Shown here piece after piece: positions 1 through 9,147 of a stretch of 64,000 nt of DNA (its first letter is position 1; every line of letters starts with the position of its first letter). Both the position numbers and the translations under genes were made by a program. The notes beneath the pieces are model-generated. The model saw only the letters and a program-made list of their open reading frames with translations. It was not told where the DNA came from and did not search any database. The stretch lies in NCBI RefSeq assembly GCF_003113265.1, contig NZ_PUIV01000004.1, positions 124,001-188,000 of the forward strand. Direction: 5' to 3'. This DNA is from Methylosinus sporium. Lineage in GTDB: Bacteria > Pseudomonadota > Alphaproteobacteria > Rhizobiales > Beijerinckiaceae.

Positions 1-1143
1 CAATTCACGATCCTGCGAGAGCCGCATCACGGCCGCCGCCAGTTCCTCGGGGCTCTCTGGAGTGATCGCGACTCCAGCGCCAGCCTCCTCCAGAAGCGTG
101 CAGGCTTCGCCTTCCACTCCGAGAATGATAGGTCGACGCATCGCCATGGCCTCGAACATTTTGGATGGCAACACGGTCCTGAACAGATCGTCTCGACGAA
201 GAACGATGAGGCTCGCATCAATGGCCTCCCAAACCCCCGGCATCGCCTCCTTGGGCTGCTGCCCGAGCATTACGACATTGCTCAATTGCTTCTCGTCCCT
301 GATCTTCTGCAAATGGCGCCGCGCCGCTCCGTCGCCGACCAGGAGAAACGCGATCTGCGGGCGATCTCGAAGGATTTCGGCCGCATCCAGCACGGTTTCC
401 AAACCATGCGCCATCCCATGCGTCCCGACATAGGCGGCCACGAAGCAGTTTTGGAGCCCGAGGCGTCGCTTGACGTCGCTTGCTCCCTCCGAAGGCGTGA
501 AGCGCGTGAGATCGGCGCCATTCTTGATCACCGATATCTTTTCGGGAGTCCCACATCGCGACGAAATGTGCGAGACGAAGGACTCGGTCACGGAAACGAT
601 CCGGTCTGCGCGACGATAAGCGATCCGCTCCAGCCACTCCAGACAACGCACGACGACGCCTTTGCGTATCGCCCCGACAGCGACGATGCTCTCCGGCCAC
701 AAATCTCTGATCTCGAGCACCCAGGGCGTGCGTTTGAAAGTCTGCGCCACCAGGCCGATCAGACCACAAAAGAATTGCGGGGATGTCGTGACGACGACAT
801 CGGGGCGCCCGAGCCAGAACATCGCCAAGCTGGCCGACGCCGCATAGGAGAGATAATTGATCGTGCGCAGCATGACGCCTTCATTGGCTGCGATGCAGGT
901 CCACACTCGGACGACGCGCACCCCATCGACCGTCTCGCTCTGATAGAGCGCGTTCCTGTGGCCAGGATAAAGTCGGCCCTCCGGATGGTTGGGGGCGCAT
1001 GTGACCACGACGACATCGTGTCCGCTGCGGGCCCAAACGCGCGCATGTTCCGCGGTCCGGGACGCCGGCGCATTAACTTCCGGGGGATAGTAATGGGTGA
1101 AGAACATGATGCGCACGTCGTGATCTCGCAATATGCCATTCAC
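1..1143 (-). CDS. Glycosyltransferase family 4, 3' end beyond window
   Basis: A GT-B fold GT4 glycosyltransferase, probably acting on a lipid-linked or surface glycan. The reading frame is open from 1161 to the window edge with no stop. The N-terminus reads IMFFTHYYPPEVNAP, the typical donor-lobe entry of WbuB-like enzymes. The C-terminal donor-binding part has GDGAARRHLQ, LPSKMFEAMAMRRPII and a late EEAGAGVAI stretch. About 380 residues are present and the last part is missing. I take GTG at 1143, whose last two bases overlap the epimerase stop (GTGA), implying translational coupling; GTG at 1116 is an alternative that matches family N-termini more closely. It is the last visible gene of the operon with the dehydrogenase, amidotransferase and epimerase. 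The sugar transferred cannot be read from sequence. Confidence 0.85.
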   Translation of the reverse strand, partial: MNGILRDHDVRIMFFTHYYPPEVNAPASRTAEHARVWARSGHDVVVVTCAPNHPEGRLYPGHRNALYQSETVDGVRVVRVWTCIAANEGVMLRTINYLSYAASASLAMFWLGRPDVVVTTSPQFFCGLIGLVAQTFKRTPWVLEIRDLWPESIVAVGAIRKGVVVRCLEWLERIAYRRADRIVSVTESFVSHISSRCGTPEKISVIKNGADLTRFTPSEGASDVKRRLGLQNCFVAAYVGTHGMAHGLETVLDAAEILRDRPQIAFLLVGDGAARRHLQKIRDEKQLSNVVMLGQQPKEAMPGVWEAIDASLIVLRRDDLFRTVLPSKMFEAMAMRRPIILGVEGEACTLLEEAGAGVAITPESPEELAAAVMRLSQDREL

Positions 1144-2300
1144 GCCGGCAATAGAGCGTGTCTACCGCCGAGATGAGCATCGATCGCCGCAACAATTCGT
1201 TCCGCCGCCTTGCCGTCCCACATCGGCGGAATCTGTCCCCTCTTTCCGCCGCCCGCGAGCGTATCGTCGACCGCGCTCGCGAGCGCCTCGATGGATGTTC
1301 CCACCAGAATATTCGTTCCCTGCTGGACCGTGACGGGACGCTCGGTGCTGTCGCGCACCGTCAGACAGGGAATCCCGAGCGCTGTGGTCTCCTCCTGGAC
1401 GCCGCCGCTGTCCGTGATCACGAAACGCGCCTCCTTCATCAATCCAATCGCACGAAGATAGCTGAGCGGCGGCGTGACGATGATGGAGGACGTCAGCAGC
1501 AGCGCATCGAGCCCCGCGCTCTCGATCATCGCCCTGGTGCGAGGATGCAACGCGAAAACGAGCGTGATCTTCCGCGCTATGCGCGCCAATGCGTTCAACA
1601 GTGATTCGAGCCTTTCGGGGTCGTCCACATTGGAGGGACGATGAAGGGTCACAAAGGCGAATCCGAGCGCCGCCGCCTGCTCGCTCAGCGCGGGGTCCGC
1701 TCCCGCTCCCGACAGCGTCGAACGCACGGGAGCCGCTCTCGTCGAGCAGGCACGCAGAGTGTCGATCATTACATTGCCGACGAAGACGATGCGCCGAGGC
1801 GAGACGCCTTCGGAAATCAGATTGTCGATTGCGGACTGCTCGCTCGTGAACAGCAAATCGGAAAGCCTGTCGACGACGAGACGATTGACTTCCTCCGGCA
1901 TCGAGCGATCTCCGCTGCGCAGCCCTGCCTCGACATGTGCGAGCGGAATGCCGAGCTTGGCGGCGACGAGAGCCGCCGCCAGCGTCGAATTCACGTCGCC
2001 GACGACAATCGCCATATCGGGCGGGCGCGTCGATAGGATTGGCTCGAGCCCCAGCATGATGCGCGCCGTCTGCTCGGTCCCCGTGCCGGAGCCCACCTCG
2101 AGATTGATATCCGGCCGTGGAATCTCGAGCTCGTCGAAGAAAATCGAATTCATGGCGACGTCGTAATGCTGCCCGGTGTGAATGAGTTGAGGAGTGAGTC
2201 TGTCGCAGTCCGTCAGCGCGCGCATGATCGGCGCGATTTTCACGAAATTCGGCCGCGCTCCGACGATGCAGCAGATGGTTCGCGCTCGCGGATCCGACAT
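1140..2300 (-). CDS. wecB: UDP-N-acetylglucosamine 2-epimerase (non-hydrolysing)
   Basis: Interconverts UDP-GlcNAc and UDP-ManNAc in the cytosol. The protein has 386 residues, normal for the family. Visible motifs are VGARPNFVKIAP at the N-terminus, HTGQHYD, HVEAGLRSGDRSMPEE with the catalytic acid and base region, HPRTR, and ITDSGGVQEE for UDP binding. The ATG at 2300 overlaps the upstream amidotransferase stop by one base (TAATG), and its own stop overlaps the glycosyltransferase start, so the three genes are probably translated together. An open frame extends far upstream but only as an antisense-like shadow of the amidotransferase. A WbpI-type 2-epimerase acting on a more modified UDP-sugar is an alternative. 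Confidence 0.9.
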   Translation of the reverse strand: MSDPRARTICCIVGARPNFVKIAPIMRALTDCDRLTPQLIHTGQHYDVAMNSIFFDELEIPRPDINLEVGSGTGTEQTARIMLGLEPILSTRPPDMAIVVGDVNSTLAAALVAAKLGIPLAHVEAGLRSGDRSMPEEVNRLVVDRLSDLLFTSEQSAIDNLISEGVSPRRIVFVGNVMIDTLRACSTRAAPVRSTLSGAGADPALSEQAAALGFAFVTLHRPSNVDDPERLESLLNALARIARKITLVFALHPRTRAMIESAGLDALLLTSSIIVTPPLSYLRAIGLMKEARFVITDSGGVQEETTALGIPCLTVRDSTERPVTVQQGTNILVGTSIEALASAVDDTLAGGGKRGQIPPMWDGKAAERIVAAIDAHLGGRHALLPA

Positions 2301-4162
2301 TATCGCTCCGTCAATTCGATCGGCGTCGACGCATGCATCGACGAAACGCATCGCGCCCAGACCCGGCTCCAGGGAACGCCACTCTCCGCGGCGAATTTCA
2401 AAGGATCGTTCCCTGCCGAGGCTTCGCACATCCACGCATGGACCGGAATTCCGAAGCCCGTTTTCGGTCGGTTCACGATTTCTTCCGGCAGCGCCCGACT
2501 TGGCGCATTCGCGAGCAGCGACTTTCCGTTCGGCCGATGGCGACGCCCGAGCAACGGCGCGACGCGCCGCAAAAGCCTGCAGTCCACCAATGGCGTGCGT
2601 ATCTCCAAAGAGTGCGCCATGCCGGCCCAATCCGCGTCGCGCAGCAACTGATTGCGGAGATAGAAGCTCGACTCGAGCGTCGCGACCTCGCCGAACGACG
2701 ATGTCGGCCCATCCTCGAGCGCCGCGGCGACATGCGCGAGCGGATCCAGCCGCACGAGCCCCTCGCGCAAAAAGTCCACGTCGGCGATCTCGCTGTCGAG
2801 CTCTGTCGGAAGAAACAGACCACGAGAGAGCAAATAGGCTCCGGCCGCGCTGCCGCCGTATGCCAGGAGGCCGATCGCCTTCGGATGCAGACGCACGCCA
2901 GATCTGCGCGCCGTTTCCACGAGACGCGCGAAAGCCGTCCCCTTCCCGGCGATGCGCGCGGCGAGGCCGAACCATTTGACGCAATGCGGCACCCTATGGA
3001 AGGTGCTATAGCCGCCGAGCAGCTCGTCGCCCCCGACGCCGGAGACCGCCACTTTCAGTCCGAGCTCATGCGCCGCTTTCGCGACGAACCAGCAGTTGAT
3101 TCCATCGACGCTCGGCTGATCCATCGCTGCGATGATCTGCGGAAGATCGCGCTTGAATTCGGCGGCGCCGATCCGCCTTTTCGTATGATCGGCGCCGTAT
3201 CGCCTCGCGAGCCGCTCTGCAGCGGGGGCTTCGTCGCTCGCCCCGCCTACGAATTCATCGAACTCGAGAGTGATCGTCTTGATTTGCGTCTGACCGAGAT
3301 CGCGCATCAGACCGAGCAGCGCCCCGGAGTCGACTCCGGCCGACAGGAAGGCGCCCACCGGGACATCTGCGACGAGGTGATGCCGGACGCTGTCGAGAAG
3401 CGCTTCCCGAAACCATTCGTCGCATTCTTCGTCGCTCGCTTTGAGCGCCTCATCCTCGGCGTCCCGAAGAATGCGAGCGATCGAAGCGTAGCGCCGCGGC
3501 TCCTTCACACCATCGCGTCCGACAATGATCGTCGTCCCGGCGGGAACAGCGCTGATCGCGCGGTAGACGGTGAATGGCTCCGGCACGCTGCCGAACACAT
3601 AGAAGCCGATCACGCCCGCAGGATCGGGAACACGCGACGTCAGACCGCCGGCGACCAGCGCTTTGACGCTCGATGCGAACTGAAACATTTTCCCGTCGTC
3701 CGCATAATAGAGCGGCTTGATCCCGTAAGGATCTCGCGCGAGCAGAAGCACGCCGCGCTCCGAGTCCCATAGAGCGAAGGCGAACATGCCCCGAAGCTCG
3801 CGGACCATCGCTTCGCCCATTTCGGCATAGAGATGCAGCAGCACCTCCGTATCCGATCGGCTGACGAACCGACGGCCCTTTTTCTCGAGCCTGTCGCGCA
3901 ACTCGAGATGATTGTAGATTTCGCCATTGAAGGTGACGACGAGCCTCCCGTCCGCGCTCGGCATCGGCTGCGCTCCGGCGGGCGAGAGATCTATGATCGA
4001 CAAGCGACGATGACCCAAGCCGACGCGCTGGTCGCCGGAGATCCACTCGCCGGCCCCGTCCGGCCCACGTTCGGCCATATGGTCCCGGGTGCGAACGAGC
4101 GCTTCCGGATCGATCGGGCCGGCGCTCGCCGCGTAAGCGTAAATGCCGTTGACGCCGCACAT
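2300..4162 (-). CDS. asnB: AsnB-type glutamine amidotransferase in a glycan operon
   Basis: Class II glutamine amidotransferase fused to an asparagine-synthetase ATP-pyrophosphatase domain, 620 residues. ATG 4162 is chosen because it places the nucleophile at Cys2 (MCGVNGIYAY); an upstream in-frame ATG at 4195 would bury it. The glutaminase half shows RGPDGAG, LGHRRLSI and FNGEIYNH. The synthetase half has an ATP P-loop reading LSAGVDSGA, where the usual SGGxDS has Ala for the first Gly. It lies between a nucleotide-sugar dehydrogenase and a sugar epimerase. Stand-alone asparagine synthesis is possible, but in such loci AsnB homologues often amidate the carboxylate of a uronic acid; that role is inferred from context. 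Confidence 0.85.
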   Translation of the reverse strand: MCGVNGIYAYAASAGPIDPEALVRTRDHMAERGPDGAGEWISGDQRVGLGHRRLSIIDLSPAGAQPMPSADGRLVVTFNGEIYNHLELRDRLEKKGRRFVSRSDTEVLLHLYAEMGEAMVRELRGMFAFALWDSERGVLLLARDPYGIKPLYYADDGKMFQFASSVKALVAGGLTSRVPDPAGVIGFYVFGSVPEPFTVYRAISAVPAGTTIIVGRDGVKEPRRYASIARILRDAEDEALKASDEECDEWFREALLDSVRHHLVADVPVGAFLSAGVDSGALLGLMRDLGQTQIKTITLEFDEFVGGASDEAPAAERLARRYGADHTKRRIGAAEFKRDLPQIIAAMDQPSVDGINCWFVAKAAHELGLKVAVSGVGGDELLGGYSTFHRVPHCVKWFGLAARIAGKGTAFARLVETARRSGVRLHPKAIGLLAYGGSAAGAYLLSRGLFLPTELDSEIADVDFLREGLVRLDPLAHVAAALEDGPTSSFGEVATLESSFYLRNQLLRDADWAGMAHSLEIRTPLVDCRLLRRVAPLLGRRHRPNGKSLLANAPSRALPEEIVNRPKTGFGIPVHAWMCEASAGNDPLKFAAESGVPWSRVWARCVSSMHASTPIELTER

Positions 4163-4178
4163 AGGAGAATGATTCTCG

Positions 4179-5531
4179 TCAGGCCAGAACGACATTCGAG
4201 CTGGTCACGCCCGCGCGCCGGCAAGCGTTGCGCGTATCGACAATCAGCTTTGCGTTCGACGCGAGAGCGGCATAGTCCACGTCGTCGTGATCTGTTGCGA
4301 TGAGAACCGCGTCATAATCGACGAGTCGAACCGGATCCCAGATCTCAGAGCGCCGGCCAGATAGCGATTTGTGCTCGCGTGAGTCCGGAAGGACGCTCAC
4401 GAAAGGATCGTAGAACCGCACCTGCGCGCCGCGCGCCTCGAGCAATTCGATCATTCGAAGCGCAGGGCTCTCGCGTGTGTCGTCGACGTTCTTCTTGTAG
4501 GCGACGCCCGCGACCAATATCCGTGACCGGCTCAAGCCGCGACCAGATGCACGATCCAACGCACCCGCCAGCTCGTTGACGATATGCTGCGGCATACTCG
4601 AATTGATCTGCCCCGCGAGTTCGATGAACTTCGTCGCGACGCCATATTCACGCGCTTTCCAGGTCAGGTAGAACGGATCGATCGGGATGCAATGCCCGCC
4701 GAGACCGGGCCCCGGATAGAAAGGCATGTAGCCGAATGGCTTCGATTTTGCGGCTTCGATGACTTCCCAGACGTCGACGCCCATCGCGCCGTAAACGAGC
4801 TTCAGCTCGTTGACGAGCGCGATATTGACGGCGCGGAAGATGTTTTCGGTGAGCTTGACCGCCTCGGCCGTCGCGCTCGACGACACGACCACCGTTCGCG
4901 GGACGAATTGATCGTAGAGAATGGCGGCGAGGTTGGATGCGTCGGCGCTATCCGCGCCGATCACTTTAGGAATGCGCGACGTCGAGAATTCGAGATTGCC
5001 GGGATCTTCCCGCTCGGGGGAAAAGGCGAGGTAGAAGTCGCGATCGCAGACGAGGCCGCTCGTCTCCAGAATGGGTCGCAACACTTCGAAGGTCGTGCCC
5101 GGATAGGTGGTCGACTCGAGGATCACGATCTGGCCGCGACGAAGCCGGGGCGCGATTTGCTCGCCTGTCGCCACAACGAATGAGAGATCGGGATCGAGAT
5201 GCGCGTCGAGCGGCGTCGGCACGCAGATCAGCAATGCGTCCGGCTCCGACAAGCGATCGAAATTGGTCGTCGCATCGAATCGGTTCTCGCTCAGCAGCGA
5301 TCGAATGCGGTCGTCGGGAATATGCTTGAGATAGCTTTTGCCGCGGACCAATGCGTCGGGCTTGGCCGGATCGACGTCGAAACCCAGCACCATCGAGCCC
5401 GCCTCAGCGGCGGCGATACAGATCGGAAGGCCGACATAGCCGAGCCCGATCACTCCGATCACCGCCTGCTTGTGTCGCAATTTGTCTTCGAGAATCTGAA
5501 TGGGAGCGCGTTGCAATGTCGTATTGAGCAT
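4179..5531 (-). CDS. Nucleotide-sugar 6-dehydrogenase (WbpA/WecC type)
   Basis: NAD-dependent four-electron oxidation of a UDP-N-acetylhexosamine to its uronic acid. The 450-residue protein has the NAD-binding GLGYVGLPI motif near residue 30 and the substrate-binding FSPEREDPG. The active-site loop is GPGLGGHCIPIDPFYL with catalytic Cys281, and the C-terminal UDP-binding domain has GVAYKKNVDDTRESPA. The loop resembles WbpA (UDP-GlcNAc dehydrogenase), but next to wecB a WecC role on UDP-ManNAc is also plausible. ATG 5531 is preferred since AGGA lies about nine bases upstream; ATG 5564 is in frame. First gene of the minus-strand glycan operon. Confidence 0.9.
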   Translation of the reverse strand: MLNTTLQRAPIQILEDKLRHKQAVIGVIGLGYVGLPICIAAAEAGSMVLGFDVDPAKPDALVRGKSYLKHIPDDRIRSLLSENRFDATTNFDRLSEPDALLICVPTPLDAHLDPDLSFVVATGEQIAPRLRRGQIVILESTTYPGTTFEVLRPILETSGLVCDRDFYLAFSPEREDPGNLEFSTSRIPKVIGADSADASNLAAILYDQFVPRTVVVSSSATAEAVKLTENIFRAVNIALVNELKLVYGAMGVDVWEVIEAAKSKPFGYMPFYPGPGLGGHCIPIDPFYLTWKAREYGVATKFIELAGQINSSMPQHIVNELAGALDRASGRGLSRSRILVAGVAYKKNVDDTRESPALRMIELLEARGAQVRFYDPFVSVLPDSREHKSLSGRRSEIWDPVRLVDYDAVLIATDHDDVDYAALASNAKLIVDTRNACRRAGVTSSNVVLA

Positions 5532-6298
5532 CGTTCCGTCCTGTAGGAGCGTTTCGATAGGCATTTCGCGTGCGTAAGGACATTTGGCGCAGGGGCTGGC
5601 CGGTCGAGAAATTTTCGATCCGCCACGCTACCGCACTTCGGGTGAATCACATCCCCGAGCGTCGACCTTCGTCGTCGCGCCGCCGATTCGGCGCCGTTGC
5701 GCGGCGATCGCACGCCCTATGATCGTGCGTCGCCGAAGAGAGAAGCCGTCGGGCGACCGGGATTCGTCGGTCTGCGATAGAAATTATTCATCGGTCGATT
5801 CTGCCGCTTCATCGATTTCGACCGGCCGCGGTTCGCGCAGAGAGCGTCGGAGCGCGATCGATGTCGAACTCCAGCGATGCCTCCCTTACGCGCGAGGCGG
5901 CTTCGCGATCAAAGCGAGAGCGATGATCAGCAGATGTGATTGTCGTAACTCCGTATCCTCGAAGGGAAACGAACAATTGTGGAAAATATATGCTATCGAT
6001 AAAGCTCAGCGGAATAATAGGGGCTCCGCTCATCGTCTTCATTGAAGAAGATACTGCACATCGGCGTTAGGCGCTCGTTAGGAAAATTACTCGGTGGGCG
6101 CAATCGCGAAATCGCTTATTAATTCGTGGCGACGCGGCGTTCGGCGCACGCAGGCGGAGGCGATCGCGGCCTCGGCCGGTGGATGAGATCGAATGCGCGG
6201 CGCCGGCGTCGGACGTCGTTTCGAGACGCCGGCGCAGATTGGATCGTGAACGATCGTTTCGATGAATTTCATGTCCAATTTCGTGCAGGAGAGACGAA
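5532..6298. other. Long non-coding region between two divergent glycan operons
   Basis: No credible gene in 767 bases: the open frames in it have arginine-rich, shadow-like translations and no ribosome sites. It must hold both divergent promoters. The stretch 5960-6120 is clearly more AT-rich than its surroundings and includes TGTGGAAAATATATGCTAT near 5979-5997, a possible promoter core. A short inverted repeat AGCGGA...TCCGCT lies at about 6008-6030. An AGGAGA ribosome site sits just before the plus-strand operon at 6286-6291. Confidence 0.6.
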
Positions 6299-7798
6299 AT
6301 GGCGCAAGCATCGGCAGTTGCGGCGGACGCGGCCATCGAAATGGAAAGCCTCGACATTCCCGCCCTGCGTCATGATCTCAGCGTGCCTCTGGTCATCGAT
6401 CTCGACGGCACTCTCGTCACCACCGACACGCTTCACGAAGCGCTGCTGCTGCTCATCAAGCGAAAGTGGTGGCAGGCGTGGCGGGTTCCCGCATGGACAT
6501 TGAAGGGGCGCGCCGTCGTCAAAGAGAAATTGGCGGCGATCGTCACCGATGACGATGTCGCCGGCTTTCCTTGCAACCCCGCGCTTCGAACCTTCGCGGA
6601 GCGTGAAGCGCGATTTGGGCGACCGATCGTGCTGGCGACAGCCGCCGATCATGCGATCGCCGAAAAGGTCGCGAGGCGTTTTCCCTTCATTTGCAAAGTC
6701 GTCTCTTCCGACGGGCGGATCAATATGAGAGGACGCGCGAAAGCCGATGCATTGACGCAGCTCTACCCGAACGGCTTCGTCTACGCTGGCGATTCCTTTC
6801 CGGACATCCATGTCTGGCGACATGCTTCGGCGGCGGTGTTCGCGGGAGCTTCGCCGCGCATCGTCGAGAAGGCGCGCGAGGTGACGGAGATCGTGGCCTC
6901 CTTCCCGAGGCGCGCGCTCGGCCTGAAGGGAATCCGGCGCGGTCTGCGACTGCACCAATGGGCGAAGAACGCGCTGGTCTTCATTCCGCTCATACTCGGC
7001 GGAAAAGCCCTCGACATCGGCGCTTGGATCTTCGCATTCGAGGCCTTCCTGGCCTTCGGCCTGCTCGCATCGGGCGCCTATCTGCTCAACGATCTTTGCG
7101 ATCTGGCCGACGACAGGCGGCATTGGTCGAAGAAAAATCGTCCGCTCGCCACTGGAGAGCTGCCGATCGTCTGGAGCATCGGACTTATCGCGGCCTGCGG
7201 CGCAGCGGCTTTCGGACTGGCGTGGATCGCCGGCCCGGCGTCGGTCATCCTGCTCGCGCTCTATCTCGTCGTCAGCCTATCCTATTCGTTCCGCTTGAAG
7301 CGCGAGCCGATCATCGACGTCTTTTTGCTCGCCTGCTTGTTCACCATGCGCCTCGCTCTCGGAGTCGTCGTCGCCGATGTGGCTTTCTCGCCATGGCTGT
7401 TCGTGTTTTCGATGTTCATCTTTCTTTCGCTGTCCTTGGCCAAACGGCAAACGGAAATCACGCGAATGGCGGCGCATGGGCAGGAGCGCACGCCGGGCCG
7501 CGGCTATCGCGCCGGCGATGCGCCTTTCGTGCTGGCGACGGGAATCGGCGCCATGATGGCGACGATCCTCGTCATGGTCATCTACCTCGTCGAAGACGCC
7601 TTTCCCAAGGGCTTCTACAAGCATCCGGATTTCCTCTGGGGCTTTGCGGTCGTCATCTTTCTGTGGCTCGCGCGCGTTTGGCTGCTGTGTCACAGGGGCG
7701 AGCTCGACGACGATCCGGTGGCGTTCGCATTGAAGGATCGCGTGAGCCTGCTCTATGCGGCTGCGATGGGCGCAATTTTCGTCGCCGCGATCTGGTGA
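6299..7798 (+). CDS. HAD phosphatase-UbiA prenyltransferase fusion (DPPR synthase-like)
   Basis: A 499-residue two-domain protein. Residues about 30-190 are a HAD hydrolase with DLDGTL (Asp34, Asp36) and GDSFPD. From about 210 on there is a UbiA integral-membrane prenyltransferase with the Mg-diphosphate motif NDLCDLADDRRHWSKKNRP (about 262-280) and SYSFRLKREPIIDV. UbiA proteins with this second motif include mycobacterial Rv3806c, which transfers phosphoribosyl from PRPP to decaprenyl phosphate. The HAD domain could remove the 5-phosphate, the job of Rv3807c in mycobacteria; this is inference. It is followed by DprE1- and DprE2-like genes, which strongly supports a polyprenyl-phospho-arabinose pathway. 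AGGAGA precedes the ATG. About nine membrane segments. Confidence 0.9.
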   Translation: MAQASAVAADAAIEMESLDIPALRHDLSVPLVIDLDGTLVTTDTLHEALLLLIKRKWWQAWRVPAWTLKGRAVVKEKLAAIVTDDDVAGFPCNPALRTFAEREARFGRPIVLATAADHAIAEKVARRFPFICKVVSSDGRINMRGRAKADALTQLYPNGFVYAGDSFPDIHVWRHASAAVFAGASPRIVEKAREVTEIVASFPRRALGLKGIRRGLRLHQWAKNALVFIPLILGGKALDIGAWIFAFEAFLAFGLLASGAYLLNDLCDLADDRRHWSKKNRPLATGELPIVWSIGLIAACGAAAFGLAWIAGPASVILLALYLVVSLSYSFRLKREPIIDVFLLACLFTMRLALGVVVADVAFSPWLFVFSMFIFLSLSLAKRQTEITRMAAHGQERTPGRGYRAGDAPFVLATGIGAMMATILVMVIYLVEDAFPKGFYKHPDFLWGFAVVIFLWLARVWLLCHRGELDDDPVAFALKDRVSLLYAAAMGAIFVAAIW

Positions 7799-7815
7799 CA
7801 AAGGGAAGCAATTCC

Positions 7816-9147
7816 ATGTCCTCTGATTTCGCGAAGCGCGATGGCGTGCGGTCCTGGGGGCGCACGTCGAATCATTCGCAGCATGTGGCGCGTCCGCGGT
7901 TCCGCGACGAGCTGAATGGTCTGATCGGCGACGCCGAAGCGAGCAGCCGTCTCGCGTCGGGCCTGCGTCGGTCCTATGGAGATTCATGCCTCAATTCGGA
8001 CGGGGCGCTGATCGACATGCGCGGCCTCGATCGATTGATCGCCTTCGATGACAGAACCGGAACGCTCTGCGCCGAAGCCGGCGCATCGCTCTCGCAGATT
8101 CTGGCCTTCTCGGCGCCGCGTGGCTGGTTCCTGCCGACGACGCCCGGAACGCGGTTCGTCACATTGGGCGGCGCAGTCGCCAATGACGTGCATGGCAAGA
8201 ATCACCATGCGGCCGGATCATTCGGACGACACATCGAATCGATCGGGCTATTGCGCAGCGACGGCGCTCGGCGCATCCTCTCGCCGACCGCCGAGCCGGA
8301 CCTGTTCGCGGCGACGATCGGCGGCCTGGGCTTGACCGGAATCATCGAATGGGCCGAGCTCCGGCTCGAGCGGATCGCGAGCGCCTATCTCGATGTGGAA
8401 ACCATCCCCTATCGCTGCCTCGCCGAATTCTGGGCGCTCGCCGAGCAGAGCGCCGAAAATTTCGAACACACGGTCGCCTGGATCGATTGCGTGTCTCGCG
8501 GGACGAAATTCGGTCGCGGCCTCTTCTCCCGTGCGAATTGGCGCGCCGACGATGCGCTGGACGCCCATGACGATCGCACCTGGAAAAGCATTCCATGCGA
8601 TGCGCCGGTCTTCCTTCTCGATCGGCTCGCCATCGCCGGCTTCAACGAGCTCTACTACAGAAAGAGCTGCGCCCGCAGAGGACTGAGGCGACAGCATTAT
8701 GCGAGCTATTTCTACCCGCTCGACGCGCTCCGCGGCTGGAACAGGCTCTATGGACGGCGCGGAATGTTCCAATATCAATGCGTCATTCCGAGAAGCGAGG
8801 CCCGCGAGGCCATCGCTATCCTGCTCGACGAGATCACGCGTTCGGGCCAGGCCTCCTTCCTCGCCGTTCTCAAGACTTTCGGCGAGCTGGCGTCACCAGG
8901 CCTTCTGTCCTTCCCGCGGGCGGGCGTGACGCTGGCGCTCGATTTCCCCAATCGTGGAATGGACACATTGCGCCTGATGTCGCGGCTCGACGCGATCGTC
9001 GAAGAGGCGCGCGGCGCGCTCTACCCGGCCAAGGATGGTCGGATGACGGGAAAAATGTTCCGACATTCGTTTCCCCGATGGCGGGAATTCGTCGTCCACA
9101 GGGATCCCGCCATGAGCTCGGATTTCTGGCGAAGGGTGAGCTCATGA
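7816..9147 (+). CDS. dprE1: DprE1-like decaprenylphosphoryl-ribose 2'-oxidase
   Basis: FAD-dependent oxidase predicted to oxidise the 2'-OH of polyprenylphosphoryl ribose, first half of the epimerisation to arabinose. The 443 residues begin with the FAD domain: GLRRSYGDSCLN, PTTPGTRFVTLGGAVANDV and HGKNHHAAGSFG, all close to DprE1. The C-terminal LYPAKDGRM keeps the Lys that in M. tuberculosis DprE1 is essential. The position of the mycobacterial benzothiazinone-target Cys (ICVDFP) reads LALDFP, so Ala replaces Cys. GGGAAG lies upstream of ATG 7816. The stop overlaps the next gene start (ATGA). A long in-frame extension upstream is a shadow of the UbiA gene. Confidence 0.9.
   Translation: MSSDFAKRDGVRSWGRTSNHSQHVARPRFRDELNGLIGDAEASSRLASGLRRSYGDSCLNSDGALIDMRGLDRLIAFDDRTGTLCAEAGASLSQILAFSAPRGWFLPTTPGTRFVTLGGAVANDVHGKNHHAAGSFGRHIESIGLLRSDGARRILSPTAEPDLFAATIGGLGLTGIIEWAELRLERIASAYLDVETIPYRCLAEFWALAEQSAENFEHTVAWIDCVSRGTKFGRGLFSRANWRADDALDAHDDRTWKSIPCDAPVFLLDRLAIAGFNELYYRKSCARRGLRRQHYASYFYPLDALRGWNRLYGRRGMFQYQCVIPRSEAREAIAILLDEITRSGQASFLAVLKTFGELASPGLLSFPRAGVTLALDFPNRGMDTLRLMSRLDAIVEEARGALYPAKDGRMTGKMFRHSFPRWREFVVHRDPAMSSDFWRRVSS

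Noticed and set aside
5584-6045. 153-codon plus-strand frame in the large gap
   Set aside because: No ribosome site, composition unlike real proteins here, and covers both AT-rich and GC-rich parts without codon pattern.
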